The notes: generated from the sequence alone by a model not told the origin. A DNA stretch of 64,000 bases from Sistotremastrum niveocremeum HHB9708 (GCA_001630475.1 KV419395.1:434001-498000); one strand, 5' to 3'; positions 11,074-22,890 are shown, counted from the stretch's first letter. Numbers and translations: made by a program.

Positions 11074-12193
11074 GGTAAGAAAAGGAGAAGAGCAGGCTGG
11101 TGTGGTGGTGGGTCGGTGGGCGAGGCTTTATAGGAGAAGTGGGTTGGTCGCAGGAAAGGGCTAGGATGAATATGCAGCAAGTTCATCTCAGACGAAAGTG
11201 ATCCGTTAGAATCGGTTACTCTAAATTTCAAGTCTTGCTCTAACACGTCATTAGGCTTTTCCGTGCCTCCCTCGCCCGGAATTTGCGGACACTACCTCCG
11301 GGCCTGTCTGTGTCTTTGCTCTGCAAGTGTACACTTTGTTGACGATATATCGACGTAGAGAGTGTCAGAGCCATCAACTGAGACGAGTGCGGAGGTGGAG
11401 AGACCTCGCGGCTGGGAAGAACTGCGAGTCCGAGAAAGACGGGAAACACCTCGAGGTCGGCTGGATCCAGAAAGAATCGTGGCTGGATATTCAGAGCACG
11501 ACCACTGCTCTCCTTTGCCATCGGGTCAACACTTGACTAGTTGCAGATGCTAGCTAACATGGTCTGCATTGTGGGATGAATGTCACAGCGTCAGTTCGCC
11601 GTCAGCCGTGTGCCGAGCCGGTGACAGGTCGGCACGGTTTCATCGTCAGTCGAGTGGCCGCTAGTGCTAGTGTTGGCTGTTATGCAGACCATGACGTCGA
11701 GACAAGGCGCAGAGGTCGTGTACGCTGGAGTGGTCGAGCGCCGTAGTGTCGGCGGTGTGAAGAGCAGGGGTGCAACGTGTGCATGCCGGTGGGCGGCTCG
11801 GGTGCCGGGTTGTTGGCGGGTGGCATCCGGAGATGGTGCAGATATAATTGAGATAATTGTTCAAGGTTCAGGAGATAAGAAAACGGCGAAACGGGGGCAG
11901 GACCTCGAAGATGATCGAGAAGCTTAGCGGGAGCCCCAAAGAGCTGGACGTCCGAGCTCGCATCGCACGCGCTCTGTTGATGATTCGGGGTGCTCCTATA
12001 TACGACAACATCGATAAGATTGGACCCGTTCGGGCGCCTCTCTTGCCATCATTCTGCCCGAAAGCCGTCGCTCCCTGAATCGCTAAACACTCGGCTTTCT
12101 CCGGCTAACTCCTCAAATATTCCCTGCTCTCATCCCCTTCCAGCCCCTCCACCTTCTTAACGACCAGCATCTCCTGCTCTCTCTGCTATAGCC
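11074..12193. other. 1.1 kb divergent intergenic region upstream of the Mga2-like gene
   Basis: Several ORFs of 60-95 codons occur on both strands but none shows recognisable text or consistent exon structure. The part from 12061 is C/T-rich, as in many basidiomycete promoters and 5' leaders. The length is large for this window and may reflect complex regulation of the membrane-lipid regulator. One TATA-like site (11132-11127, minus) belongs to the reductase gene. Confidence 0.5.
11127..11132 (-). promoter_or_regulatory. TATA-like box of the epimerase/reductase gene
   Basis: The minus strand reads CTATAAAGC about 54 bp before the start codon at 11073. Confidence 0.45.
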
Positions 12194-15100
12194 ATGGCTG
12201 CGCTCGACAGCGAGTACGCCTCTGCCTCTCGTTCATCCCGCTCCTCGTCCCCAGCCACACCCTCGTCGTCGTCGTCTCAGGCTCTTTCCCCCGACCCACT
12301 TGCTCTCCTCAAGAACCCTGCTATCTGGCACACAGAGCCTCTCGTCGTTCAGAAAACCGACCCCTGGGCTGCCTACGACGACGGTGAAGACAGAAAGCCA
12401 GCCGACTCTGGCCTCCTCTTTGATGACCTCATCCATGAGGCTGCATTCGAGTGCGTTTTTTCCTTTCTCCTTGTCAGAGCGCTGGTTGACATCATACCAG
12501 CCCTGCTCCTAGCCTCGATCATTCGACTTCGTCCCCCGTTTCCTTTGGCTATCTGGGGACGCCTTCTTCAATGATTGACCAGGAGATCATATCCACAAAT
12601 TCCCCACAGTCCCATCTCTTTTCCCAGCCCGCCAACAACAACCAATGTCTTCCAACTTCGTTTTTCATGTCCACCCCCCAGTCCCAGACCCAACCACAAC
12701 CCCCGCCTGCCGTCACCTCCATTTCTGTTCGCCCACGCAAGCGCGACACCGAGCCGGAAATGGCCGTCGTTACCCCAGCCAAAGAGGCCTGCGTAAAGTA
12801 CGTGTCTTTACTTCCTGCGCAGCGGCCGCATACTAATTTATTGCAGTCTCCCCATATTTTTCCCCAACATTCCATCATCTGGAACCAAATCTCGCGTCGA
12901 GACCCAAGTCCGTCTTGCCTTGGATTTGGCCCACCTCCCGCTCCTGCCCTCTTCCTCCGCTGGAAACTACGCTCCTCACCCCGACCGCTATGACAAAGTG
13001 GGTTCTTGGAAGTGGTTGCGCCTTCCTCAAGGAACTGCCACAAGACGCAGACCACGTAAGGATGCGAAGCAAGGTTCGTGATCTTCGGCCCAAAGGAGCT
13101 TAGTATATCACTCATTCGCTGCCGCATTATCTCAGAAGTCGTGCCTGAAGATACGCTCTACATGCAAGTGGACGTGACGTGCTCGACCGCTCCGCATCTG
13201 CGAGTCGTAGCTTGCTCATCATGCCAGCAACGTGAAGCAAAGCGAACTGCACGTAAACTCGCGTCACGTGTGAGACCCGCACGTTCCGACTCCGAAGAGG
13301 CACCCATTCCTCAACCACTCCAAACCAATGACGATCCTACTTTCGGCAATGGAATCGTCCAGTTCAACTGCCCCGACGTGTTGGAATTTGGGACTGGTAG
13401 CACCGTCCTGCCCCTGAGAATTACCTGCTATTGCCGCCATCACCGGGAAAAGAATGGCTTCCGGTTCGTTCCTTTTTCTTCTTTGATTCCACGGGTATTG
13501 ACTTTTCCATTCTTAGCGTAACTTTCACTCTATCTGACCTCAACGGCCGATGTGTCGCGACGGGCGTGACGCCCCCTATCATGATCACGGATGATCACAA
13601 GTCCTTCGTCAAGAATCCTGCTTCCGCTGATGCAGAAGCTGATCCACATCGTGCGGCGCCTGATGTCGAAGGCAGTCATCTCGCCCAGCGTGGAACTGGT
13701 GTCGACACCAGGTCCAAACGAAAGCCCAAAGCAAAGCCTTACGACGGCGCTCGTCCCTCTGCTACACGAACAGCGCGCTCGACACCAGGCCCGGAACGGA
13801 ACGGCGGCTCGCCAGCGCCTTCGTATCCTGGTCCTCCTTCGCCAGTGACCACAGACAACAGTAACGCACCCAGTCCAGGGCACGCATACACGAATAACGG
13901 AGATGTGAGCATGAGCGAAGCCGTCTCTCCGGACTTCTTCCATTCCTTGAACGCCGCCACGGGAATCTCAGACTTCCAATCGTTCCTCCCAACCGCGCCG
14001 CCCTCTCCGACAATGAACTCCAACATCTCAGCCATTCCTTCCGATCTATTGGACCAGGTGTCCAACATCACATTACCTTATCCGATCGTGCCTAATACTC
14101 ACGAAGCGCCAAAAATTCATAGACTCATTCCTGGCTCTGGACCTACACACGGAGGAATTGAAGTGACGATTCTCGGCGCCAATTTCTATGCTTCGCATAA
14201 TTTGCAGGTGGTGTTTGGAGAGAACAAGTCGAGTGCGACGACGAGGTGGAGTGATAATACACTTGTGTGTATCTTGCCTCCACGCGTATGTGCGGGCATT
14301 GTTGGTGTTGGGTTTGAAGGGTGGAAGGAGGAATTGGATGGGGGTGGCACGCCTACTTTGTTCAACTATACAGACGAAAGTGATCGTGCACTGTGAGTCT
14401 TGTTCTTTGTATTTCTGTGCTTAAAATACTCATTCGTCGTCGTAGGATGGAGTTAGCGTTGCAAGTTGTCGGATTGAAGATGACCGGAAAGATTGAAGAA
14501 GCGAAGAATGTCGCTATCCGCATCGTTGGGAATCCAACTGGCAACTCGTCCTCTCCGACACTCGACGCATCCGATATCATGCATCTGACATACGGCATTG
14601 CTGGTCCCCTCGATCTTGAATCCCTCGTGTTGAAACTTCTTTCACTCCTGGACATCAGCGTCGAGACGACGTCGACTATCGCGAAACAGACTGCGCTGGC
14701 GCTTTGTTCCAAGCCACAGCAAACGCTGCTGCATCTTTCGTGCCACCTGAAATTCCCTGCTCTGACTTCTTTCTTGATTCGGCATGGAGTTGATGTGGAC
14801 GCGAGAGATCGCAATGGCTTCACGGCCCTGCACTTTGCTTGCTTGCACGGCTGGCAAGAAGGTCTGCATGTTCTTCTGAACGCGGGAGCAAGCACCTCTA
14901 TTGTTGACGCTATGGGACGAACTGCTATCGAATGTGCTCCAGAAGGTCTCTCCCTCCCTCCCCTTCCCACCACCATCGAACGAGAATCATCAGAGGACCG
15001 TTCGACCGACTATCAGGGAGTCACTGATAACGACGCAGATGTCGAAGACGAGGTCGACGTTCCGAAACGCCGTACGATGTCTCGTAGATCGTCGCGTGCG

Positions 15101-16180
15101 TTTAACCGTTTATCGGGAGGTGCTCAGACACCTTCCCGGTTGTCGATCAGTCGCCCGACAAGTCGGCCTACAACCCGGCCCCCCAGTCCGACAACCGTGC
15201 TTTCTCAGGTTCTCCCCTCTTTCCCCTCACCGCACGAGGTCGGGAACATGTCCCATGCTTCTCACTCAAACGCTAAGTTGGCTGAGAAGTCCGCGAGGGA
15301 CGAGAAGCATCCTCCAGCGCAGCCGACAACCGCCGATATCGTCAATTGGCTTCGAGATTCGCTTTCCACTCTACAAGCAGGAAGCATACCGAACATGCCA
15401 CCTGTACCTTCAAGCTGGGCGATGCCACAACTTCCCCATATGCCTCAACTGCCCCATATGCCGCAATTACCAAATATGCCGGCGCTTCCTCTACCCCACT
15501 TGCCGCATTTGCCAGACATGCAGGCTCTCTCTCAAATTCCTATGGTATTCCCGATCTACGTTCCGCTACCTACGTGGGCGCCGTTTCAATGGCCTCAGCC
15601 CAATACTGATCGCGCGTCCGCGGAGGATAAGGGTGAAGATAATGAGGGCCATCTTGATAAGGCGCCGACCGGCTATGACCTCAATACTTTCAAGGCGGCT
15701 TGGGAGAAATGGATGGCTCAGACGACGTTGACACTGCAGAATCTTCCTGGGACTTCTGTCGATCCTCCTCCCCTCTACTCCGAAGCCCTGTCCACCACCG
15801 AAGAAAAGGTTAATCAAGAGCAGAAGGTAGTCGAAGCAAGTTCATCACGAGCTTCGTCTTCCTCTGTGTCATTCGCGCCTTCGGAGGGACAGGTCCAGAG
15901 AAGGGGTGATCATCAACGCTCCAAGGTCGCTTCGCGCGAAGCTGCTTCCTTTGCTTACCGACCGAAAGTCAAAACTCAAAAGCAAAAAGCGCAGAATGAC
16001 CGCATGTTGTTTTGGTTCTGGCTGCCCACGTTGATTTGTGAGTAGCACTTCTATCTTATCAGTTACACTTTGCTCATTATTGCGTCAGTGGGTTTCATAT
16101 GGGCGCTGGTTACTTCTGTCCCTTTGGCGTTCGCCGCGCTAGGCGACATGATTCCCCTTCGAGGACTATTGCCTTGGTAA
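12194..16180 (+). CDS. MGA2: Mga2/Spt23-like ER membrane-tethered transcription regulator (IPT/TIG, ankyrin, C-terminal TM)
   Basis: The N-terminus is Ser/Pro-rich. A conserved pre-IPT domain follows (LPIFFPNIPSSGTKSRVETQ, WKWLRLPQGTATRRRPRKD, then CSSCQQREAKRTARKLASRV). An IPT/TIG fold comes next (IHRLIPGSGPTHGGIEVTIL, LQVVFGENKSS). Ankyrin repeats then read TLLHLSCHLKFPALTSFLIR and NGFTALHFACLHGWQEGLHV. The tail ends in a single hydrophobic segment (MLFWFWLPTLI, then LGFIWALVTSVPLAFAAL). This order is that of yeast Mga2/Spt23, ER-anchored precursors cut by the proteasome to activate OLE1 desaturase when unsaturated lipid is low. A His/Pro/Met-rich repeat lies at 15422-15530. An intron near 13075-13135 joins K-Q to EVVPEDTLYMQ. 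Confidence 0.88.
15422..15530 (+). repeat. MPxLPH tandem peptide repeat in the Mga2-like protein
   Basis: About 36 codons repeat a hexapeptide close to MPQLPH/MPQLPN/MPALPL. The underlying DNA repeats as near copies of cttccccatatgcctcaa. It lies between the ankyrin repeats and the membrane anchor, where the family is expected to be flexible. Confidence 0.75.
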
Positions 16181-16302
16181 TCTGTTTCTGTTTCGGATCG
16201 ATCACGAGAACAAGAGAATTGGAATTGTATATTTTTTGGAATTTAGAGTTTATGGATTATCTTATACCACAAATTTGCAATGAAATCTTGTTTATCAACC
16301 AT

Positions 16303-17736
16303 CTAAAGCCCAACAAATCCCCGAACTTTCCACAACGTGTCGACTTTTTGAAGAAAATCTGTAAAGCCCGGCTCTTGGACTATGGTAGACACGAGGCTTT
16401 CAAGTTCGTCAGTCGGCAGTTTGTAAAGCTGGCTCAGAGTTTGGATCAGAGGACCGCTTGTTGGCGGAGTAGCCACGCTGGAACTGCTATACGATGACAT
16501 GATGAATAGCACGCCAGAAGACAAAATTCTTACCCAATATGCGTAAGTGGAGCTGCTACTGCGTGAGTGCTCGCGCTCGAAGGAGGTAGTTCCTGGATGA
16601 TTTGTGAGAAGTTGGACGCTTGCTCAATTTGCATGGGAGTTTCAATCGATAAACGTGCAGGTACTTGTGGTACTGCTGTCTTTTGCGAAGCCTGTGGTTG
16701 CGAGGAGACTGGTGGTGTTTGTACGGTAGGAATGCTGCCGTCGAACAGGTTTGTGCTGACAAGCTCTGATACATTCGAGGGTTTCAAAATCGGAATAACA
16801 ACAGATGAAGGTGTGATGAGCTCATTGAGCAAACTAAGACTCTGGCCTGAATTGATGACGGGTCTCTGAGTTTGTGACGATTCCTGGGGCTGGCGAATTT
16901 CGACCGAAGGACTGGGTTGGATAAGCTTGCGAGGAGTGTTAGTGCCATTTCGTGAAATATGTGGAGATGAGACAACTTGGCTCTCGGTGCCATGGCTAGT
17001 CTTCGTTCGTTTCGCGGGTGGCCTGTCCTTCTTTGGTTTAGGTTTCGTCTTGGTGGTCGGGGAGATCGCAGGAGAACTGTCGATTTGAGAATATTGAGTA
17101 GATGAAGGCGGAGGAGGGTTGAAGCCCGCCGGAGTTGATGCGACAGCTTTCGTTTGCATGGCACTTTGACATGGGCAGACGGGTCCAATGGCAGCAATGA
17201 AGGACAGAGCGGCCTGCGCGTCTGAAAAAATAATCTGGATTCGACGAAAATCCTAGAGGGAGATCTCAATAAAATTGAGCGTCGCTCGGAACGCACGAAC
17301 AGGAGTGGCATTGGAGGGCAATGCTAGGTTCAGATATTTGAGCCCGACAGTATTGTCTTTGTAAAGTGCTCTTATAGGCAGGGATCTGGAGGCAGTATTG
17401 AGATTCGGGAAGGACCTCTTCGAATATTCCAACAGATCAATGTCTTCCTGGAAATAGAAATAAATCCTGGCAAGAAATATGTCAGGGAATCAGATTCGGT
17501 CTGCTCACGAAGACAATCTCATTCTGATTGCCCTGCCCGTCTTGGATTTGCCAGAGTATACGAAGACGGATGGAAGGTAGGGCAGTGTTTTCGGTCTCGG
17601 TCTGCTCCAATAAAACCCGTATTGGAGGTGTGTCATATTGGTAGTGTTGCCAGGCACCATCAGTAACCTCAGGATATGAACGAGAATATCTCGAGACGAT
17701 CCAAACGTTCTGTTTTGTCGTCTGAACTTGCGACAT
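16303..17736 (-). CDS. REC114: Rec114-like meiotic double-strand-break protein
   Basis: The start codon at 17736-17734 begins MSQVQTTKQNVWIVSRYSRS. The first 170 residues look like a PH-type beta fold: RLRILWQIQ, DLLEYSKRSF and RRIQIIFSDAQAALSFIAAI. A long disordered Ser/Pro/Lys/Gln region follows (KPKPKKDRPPAKRTK, a likely nuclear signal). The last 50 residues form a helical end (LYKLPTDELESLVSTIVQEP, then GFTDFLQKVDTLWKV). A PH-like head, disordered middle and short C-terminal helical motif of the form F-x2-F/L-V/L-x2-V are what I recall of Rec114/Rec7, which recruits Spo11 partners via Mei4. An intron (gttcgtgcg to ccctctag) removes an apparent in-frame TAG. An upstream in-frame ATG at 17796 is possible. 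Identity is inferred from motifs, without an alignment. Confidence 0.6.
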
Positions 17737-17939
17737 CCTGAAGCTTGAACTGAACGTTGTCGTCGCGGCGGAGGCGACGCGGCTGCAACCGCCCAAGGAT
17801 ATGGATGTGCATAGGCTGTGCGGGAATCATCATACTCGTTGCAAGGTTCTCCTGACATCAATTCTGACCCCTCTGTCCATCGCCCTATGAACACGCTACG
17901 CAGGCGTAGTGCACGTTCCCCACATTGAACTCATCCGCG

Positions 17940-19889
17940 ATGCCTACATACAATGTTACTGGTGAGTCTACATGCACTTGCACTCTCCTCCATGGTCTCT
18001 CATCATAAGGTTCAATGATAATAGCGCAGGACGTCAGTCCTTTAATAGCATACTCCGCAGGTTGGGTTGACTCCAATCACGGTGACGCTCTCTGGGCCAA
18101 CTACAGCGGAGGCACATTTCACGCCACACAAAGTCCTGTGAGCTGGATGAACAACTATGACGCCGTCATCTGTTACTGACTTTCCTGTAGGGTGCTTCTG
18201 CAGAGATCACATTCTTTGGCACTGCATATTGGGTCTTTGGGGCTAAACGAGGCAACCATGGGTCCTTCACTGTAACTCTGAACAACACGGACCAATTCAC
18301 GGGCTCAGGTTTCTCCGCGAACGATGAATTTCAGACTCTTCTCCACAGCAATACCACCCTCCCAATAGGAACCCATGTCCTCACCATCGCAAACGGCAAC
18401 GATCCGACTAAGTTCGTCGACATTGATTGGATAACATTCACAGGAGGCGACGGTAATCCATCGTGAGTATCAAATTGTCACCCTTACAATGCACTCAATC
18501 TTAATTGTGAGCAGGAGCGCAGGAGTCACAACGACACTTGACGATGCCACGAGCAATTTCACTTATCTTCCCTCAACGGATGCCTGGCCATCTCAGACTA
18601 ACAATGGCCTGGCGCCACAATATTTCAATTCAACATTACAGTATGTGCCGTTCATGACGTCTCACGACCCGAAGTACTTAAACGACTCGCAAGTGCAACG
18701 AATGAACACGACGCTCAAGCTTTGGTTTCATTTGAAGGTCAGTCTTATTGCGCTTAACATCCGTTTCACGCTGATACTGACTGTCCAGTCCAGGCGACGC
18801 CATCTATCTCTATGGCGCGACGAGTGGAAACCACGGAACCTTTTCAGTACAGATTGACGACGGTCCGATTTATAATTTAAATGGGTCGGCCCCTGCGTTT
18901 CGTCCTCGAACACTGCTCGTGCGTTATCCAGATATTAGTGAAGTGCCTGCTGCAGTATAATTGAGCATGCTTTTTTTATAGTGGTACCAAGGCGGCTTAA
19001 AGCCGGGCGCGCATAACCTAACAATGACAAACACCGGGACCTCCTTGTTGGCGAACAACGTGAGCACCTTGATCCGCGCTCTCTTTGCTGGCTTCACGTA
19101 CTCATTCTTTGCAGTACATGGATGTCGACTATGTCGTCACTGAATCCTTTGCTTCCCCTCCAGCGACTAGCAGTCAGGGTAGCAAAGCCAAGACGCCAAT
19201 TATAGCGGGTGTGGTGTCGGGCGTGGGCATTCTGCTTATCTGGATCATCGCCGGTCTCATATTTTGGTCGAAACGAAAGAAACGTCGATCTCGCTTTGCC
19301 ATGGAAGAGGGCCGGGCTTTTCATTCGAACGTTCCTCCACCAGACCCTGTCATTATCCCTCCCGACCCGGCAGTTGTCGACGGCTCGTGTCCACCAGGGC
19401 CCTTACGATCCAATTCAACGCCCACACCAAACTTTGCTATTGGACGTGACGGGAAGAGGAGACCGGATATGGGAAGAGCGCTCACGACTCCTGGCACGTT
19501 CAACGAAGTTGCTTCGTCTCACAATCCAACACTTTCCGACGATGAAGCGCCCGGACCCTTACCATCAACTCCGCCGACTCTCCCTGCAGCCAAGAAAGTC
19601 AGGAAACCTTTGCAACTTCACAGTCCCCTCGGATCCACTGATCAGCCTTCGCCGACGACGCCCTTACTGAATCAGGGCTCAAATACTGGCCAATCAATTA
19701 CTTCACCTATTTTAAATTCGCCGTCAAATTCCCAGTTGGGCGCCCCGATACGCGAGCAGTAAGTTCATATTCTGCTTAATCTCTCTGTACTAAGCTTGCC
19801 ATAGGGACTGGGGTCCGGTTGAGATGGCGACGTTACCTCCCGATTATCAGCAAGCCACCGAACGAAGAAACCCTGCTGTAAATCACTAG
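17940..19889 (+). CDS. Single-pass membrane protein with two beta-rich ectodomain repeats and disordered cytoplasmic tail
   Basis: From ATG 17940, MPTYNVTAQDVSPLIAYSAG joins over a 65-nt intron. Two related extracellular-type repeats follow: NYSGGTFHATQSPGASAEIT, FFGTAYWVFGAKRGNHGSFT, then FNSTLHATNEHDAQALVSFE, GDAIYLYGATSGNHGTFSVQ. Both carry the same G-A-x3-G-N-H-G turn, so the region is an internal duplication. A clear transmembrane helix reads IIAGVVSGVGILLIWIIAGL followed by the stop-transfer WSKRKKRRSR. The remaining 200 residues are Pro/Ser-rich. Many N-glycosylation sequons lie before the helix. This layout is common in agaricomycete membrane proteins of unknown function. No signal peptide is visible, so topology (N-out) is inferred from sequons and positive-inside charge. 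Confidence 0.8.
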
Positions 19890-20906
19890 AAACCCGTTTG
19901 TCTTGTTAGCGCGGACTGATCGAGATCAAACACCAGCTTGGAGTGTTACATCTTTTCATCTTATTCGTAGAATGTACATAGGATTATCTGACATATATAT
20001 CAACCGGTTGGATCAGTATTCGCTCTCATGCATCATGCATCTCATGATCAGTCTTGCTGACAAATCAAGCTGCTAGCGCTGGTCAATTTGCTTCCGTCTA
20101 TCCGACAACACGCTCTGGATCACAAGGCTCGCTTCCAAGCAAGGTCAAGTTGAATGGTCATTCACCTCTAGCCACAGTCAATTTTGCCAGGTAGTATCTT
20201 TATAACGCTCGCTGCCCAATTTTTCCTTGTTATGGAGAACTGTTATCGACGACTTGGCACTTGCCATTACAGATATATCAACTCACAAGTCCAATATGCA
20301 TATGGTGATGCTCATCTGAGTGGTGTCCCCAGACTGCGCTACGCATCATTTGTCCCCCGTGCTGCCAGAGTTTAATAACTATCTGTTCCCAGTGTTTCCT
20401 CCGTCAGGAGACCACCCTCGAGACCGATGTCTCTCAATCGTTTTCCTTAACACTCCAGCACCTGCAAGAGGGTTAGAAAGAAATGAGGGTCGCGTTTGAT
20501 AGGGGCCCATATCACAATCGTTGATGGACTCTAGTTCTTGTGGCTCGGACACCCCGGATTTTTCAGGTAAATTTTGCAGCTTATCATTAGTATATGCACG
20601 CTGTGCCAGCATCTGCATACCATGAGAACTACGATGACCATGAGTTTTTCTTTTCAGGTGATGGAGACAATCAGCTGTAAGCACGTGATCGATTTCAAAA
20701 TTTACTAGTGATTAAGTGAATGCTGATTTTTCCAACTACACTTTACCAAGACCTACAAACGGAACACAAAATCGATGACACGATAGCGACGTTATGTTCA
20801 AGTATATTCGCGACATGCAAGATTTTCGAGCAAAAGGAATCATGTAAGTACACCACAATCACGAAGAATGTCCTGAAGTGAAGCCACGACTGAGTTGACG
20901 AAGAGC
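19890..20906. other. 1.0 kb convergent intergenic region
   Basis: Small ORFs of 60-100 codons occur (for example 20379-20684, minus) but show no recognisable protein text or exon continuity. Base composition is AT-richer than the flanking genes. I see no repeat family or RNA gene. Confidence 0.5.
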
Positions 20907-22113
20907 TTAGAGCCCGAGCTGCTCGAAAGTGATTACGTGGGAACCACCGTCGCACCTATAAATTCTTTCGGATTCAATGCGCTTAAATCCATAGCCTGAA
21001 GAGCAAGGTTGGATATTCAACTCTTGCATTCTTTCCTTGATTAAATCCTGCACAGCGGCGTCAGCAACGCTACCGTCTGTCGCCTTGGCGGCAGCCGCAC
21101 GGGCAGCGGCTTTCTTCTTATTCCCATCGTCCTTGGCCTTGCGAGCCTTCTCTAAAGCAGCCTGTTCGGCGGCCTTGCGGGCTTCTTCTTCCTGGCGAGC
21201 CTTCTCTAAAGCGGCCGCCTCCTCGGCGGCTTTGCGGGCTTCAACGTCTTCTAGCCAGGTGGAAGCTACCTCGACAGCTAGGCAGCGTAAGGTCTGGGCC
21301 ATAGGATACTCGCACACCTGAAAGCTAAGGTAGAGACCAGCTTCGGACCCGCCGGCAGCGAGATCGCCTGGGAGGCGGATGTTCGGGAAGAGACGCTGGT
21401 GGTCAAGGTAGTGGCTCCACTGTGCGCCGCCGGCATTGCTCTTAATACCGAGGACTGAAGAGAGGCATGTTGCCTGAGCCTCATCTACAACCTGCGGACT
21501 ATAGCCCAGGGCACCAGTATTGGAGTAGAGCCCTGCGGGAGCCTCCAAACTGATACCTTCAGTAATGAACGCTGTAACAATACATAATGATCAGTGAGCA
21601 TGCTTGTAGTGTTTATCTGTGGTTGATGTGCTTACCTTTGGGAGTAATCACGACATCAGCTTGAACAGTCGCGTCCCCATTATCAAAGGTCGAAGCATAT
21701 TTGATGATGTAGGTCAAAGAGTGAAGGGTGGGGTTGTAAACATCTTTGGGAACTGGGATAGAGAGATTGAGGATCCAATTCCCATGCTCTCGCTGAGTGA
21801 GTTCTGGGATGGGTTGTTGGTGATAAGAGGAGTAGGTCCTGATAACCCCCTCGGTGGTCAATGGCGCATAATTCACTGGAATGGTCGCTTGAGAATCTGA
21901 GACCACAGCAGGGAGGACATGGCTGGCCGCTCCGACGGTAGTGGGAAGTTTGAGCAAAAGCGAAGGCCCAGTCGAAGTGTGCGGCACCACCTTCGACTGG
22001 GTGACACCTTGGGATGCGAGTGACGGATAGGTCTGATTGTTACTGATCGAAAGGTGAGACAATGCCAGAGGAAGGTAGGAATAGGTGCTGGATATAGGTA
22101 GAGCAGACATCAT
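20907..22113 (-). CDS. Unrecognised two-exon protein with Ala/Lys/Glu coiled coil and conserved-looking Cys tail
   Basis: The two exons join at TPK-AFITEG (minus-strand intron between about 21568 and 21641). The first 165 residues look like a beta-rich domain (GNWILNLSIPVPKDVYNPTL, HSLTYIIKYASTFDNGDATV). The second part reads GLYLSFQVCEYPMAQTLRCL and then a roughly 65-residue coiled coil of KAAEEAAALEKARQEEEARK type, ending near NKKKAAARAAAAKA. The tail has CSSGYGFKRIESERIYRCDG and ends GSHVITFEQLGL. I recognise no family. Intact frame, clean splice sites and a TATA-like box about 49 bp upstream argue for a live gene. No transmembrane segment or signal peptide is evident. Confidence 0.7.
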
Positions 22114-22161
22114 AAGATGAGGCGGACTGCAGGTGATGCATCTCGTTCGCTCGTATGGTGC

Positions 22162-22167
22162 TTTATA
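22162..22167 (-). promoter_or_regulatory. TATA-like box of the orphan coiled-coil gene
   Basis: The minus strand reads CTCTATAAAGC about 49 bp upstream of the start codon at 22113. Confidence 0.45.
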
Positions 22168-22326
22168 GAGATAGGGAGGGCAAAATCCATTTTTTCATCG
22201 TGAAAGCAAGCTCTCACCCGCAGTTCCTATTGTGGCCCCGAGGTATGATTCGCTCAGTTGGCACACCCGCAAACGTTTCATTTCCGATCTTCTGAAAGGT
22301 ACAGCATGTATGTTTTTCCCCAGGTA

Positions 22327-22890
22327 TCAATGTAAACATCGATGGCGCCACAGCAGCAAGCAAATTTTGACATCTAAGCTCTCACAAGGGGGCCATGGCC
22401 CTGGGTCTCGGCTAACTGTGGGATTGTCACTGTCCTCCTTCGATTTATACCCATTGGTTGTTACTCCTTGCCGCCATTCCTGTTGCTGTATCTCTGGATT
22501 CTCATTTTCTGGGAGATGTAGGGTCGGAAATTGAGAGTCTTTGAGAGAGGCAGAGGACAACTCCCAGCATGTCGATCGATGTAGCCAAGTCCCAGGATCC
22601 GGAAACTGATACGTCCGCCACTCCAGCCACTTCGAACTCCCAGGTCCCAAGATCTGGCCTATTGTAGCGCTCATACCCATGTAATATGATCCATGAGGGC
22701 GGCCGTTGATTGCAGGACCTTGCCATTGGTCACTAAACTGAACACCGGATTGATCCACTGCTTTTCTTTCTCTTCTCATGCTCCTATCAAGCCACCCAGG
22801 ACCCCATGGTTCATGGGCTTTGCTGCGCCGCAAACTCGTATCATTGTCCTCGAACCCTGATGTAAGGCTCAATCGGGAGAAAGAACTCAA
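22327..22890 (-). CDS. Possible hypothetical ORF, 187 codons, doubtful
   Basis: This open frame runs 187 codons, the longest in a 2.2 kb gap, but begins with TTG rather than ATG. Its text has protein-like composition (GPGSSKWLEWRTYQFPDPGT, LKDSQFPTLHLPENENPEIQ). Just upstream on the same strand (about 22920-23050) another open stretch ends in an acidic run, MPRVDVGDEDDSDSGDDLSN. I could not join the two with an intron in matching phase. It may be a diverged or decayed gene, or chance. No family recognised. Confidence 0.25.
   Translation of the reverse strand: MSSFSRLSLTSGFEDNDTSLRRSKAHEPWGPGWLDRSMRRERKAVDQSGVQFSDQWQGPAINGRPHGSYYMGMSATIGQILGPGSSKWLEWRTYQFPDPGTWLHRSTCWELSSASLKDSQFPTLHLPENENPEIQQQEWRQGVTTNGYKSKEDSDNPTVSRDPGPWPPCESLDVKICLLLWRHRCLH

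Noticed and set aside
11240-12078. Several ORFs of 65-93 codons between the reductase and the Mga2-like gene
   Set aside because: No recognisable domains, no consistent introns and biased composition from GC-rich DNA; treated as chance frames.
17240-17290. An in-frame TAG inside the Rec114-like gene that looked like a broken gene or readthrough site
   Set aside because: A 49-nt intron with a GT donor, CTCAA-like branch and CTCTAG acceptor removes it and keeps phase, so the gene reads as intact.
17885-18076. Minus-strand ORF with fairly protein-like text (VDSPVTLYVGIADEFNVGN)
   Set aside because: It is antisense to the first exons and intron of the membrane-protein gene, whose plus-strand reading has the conserved family text.
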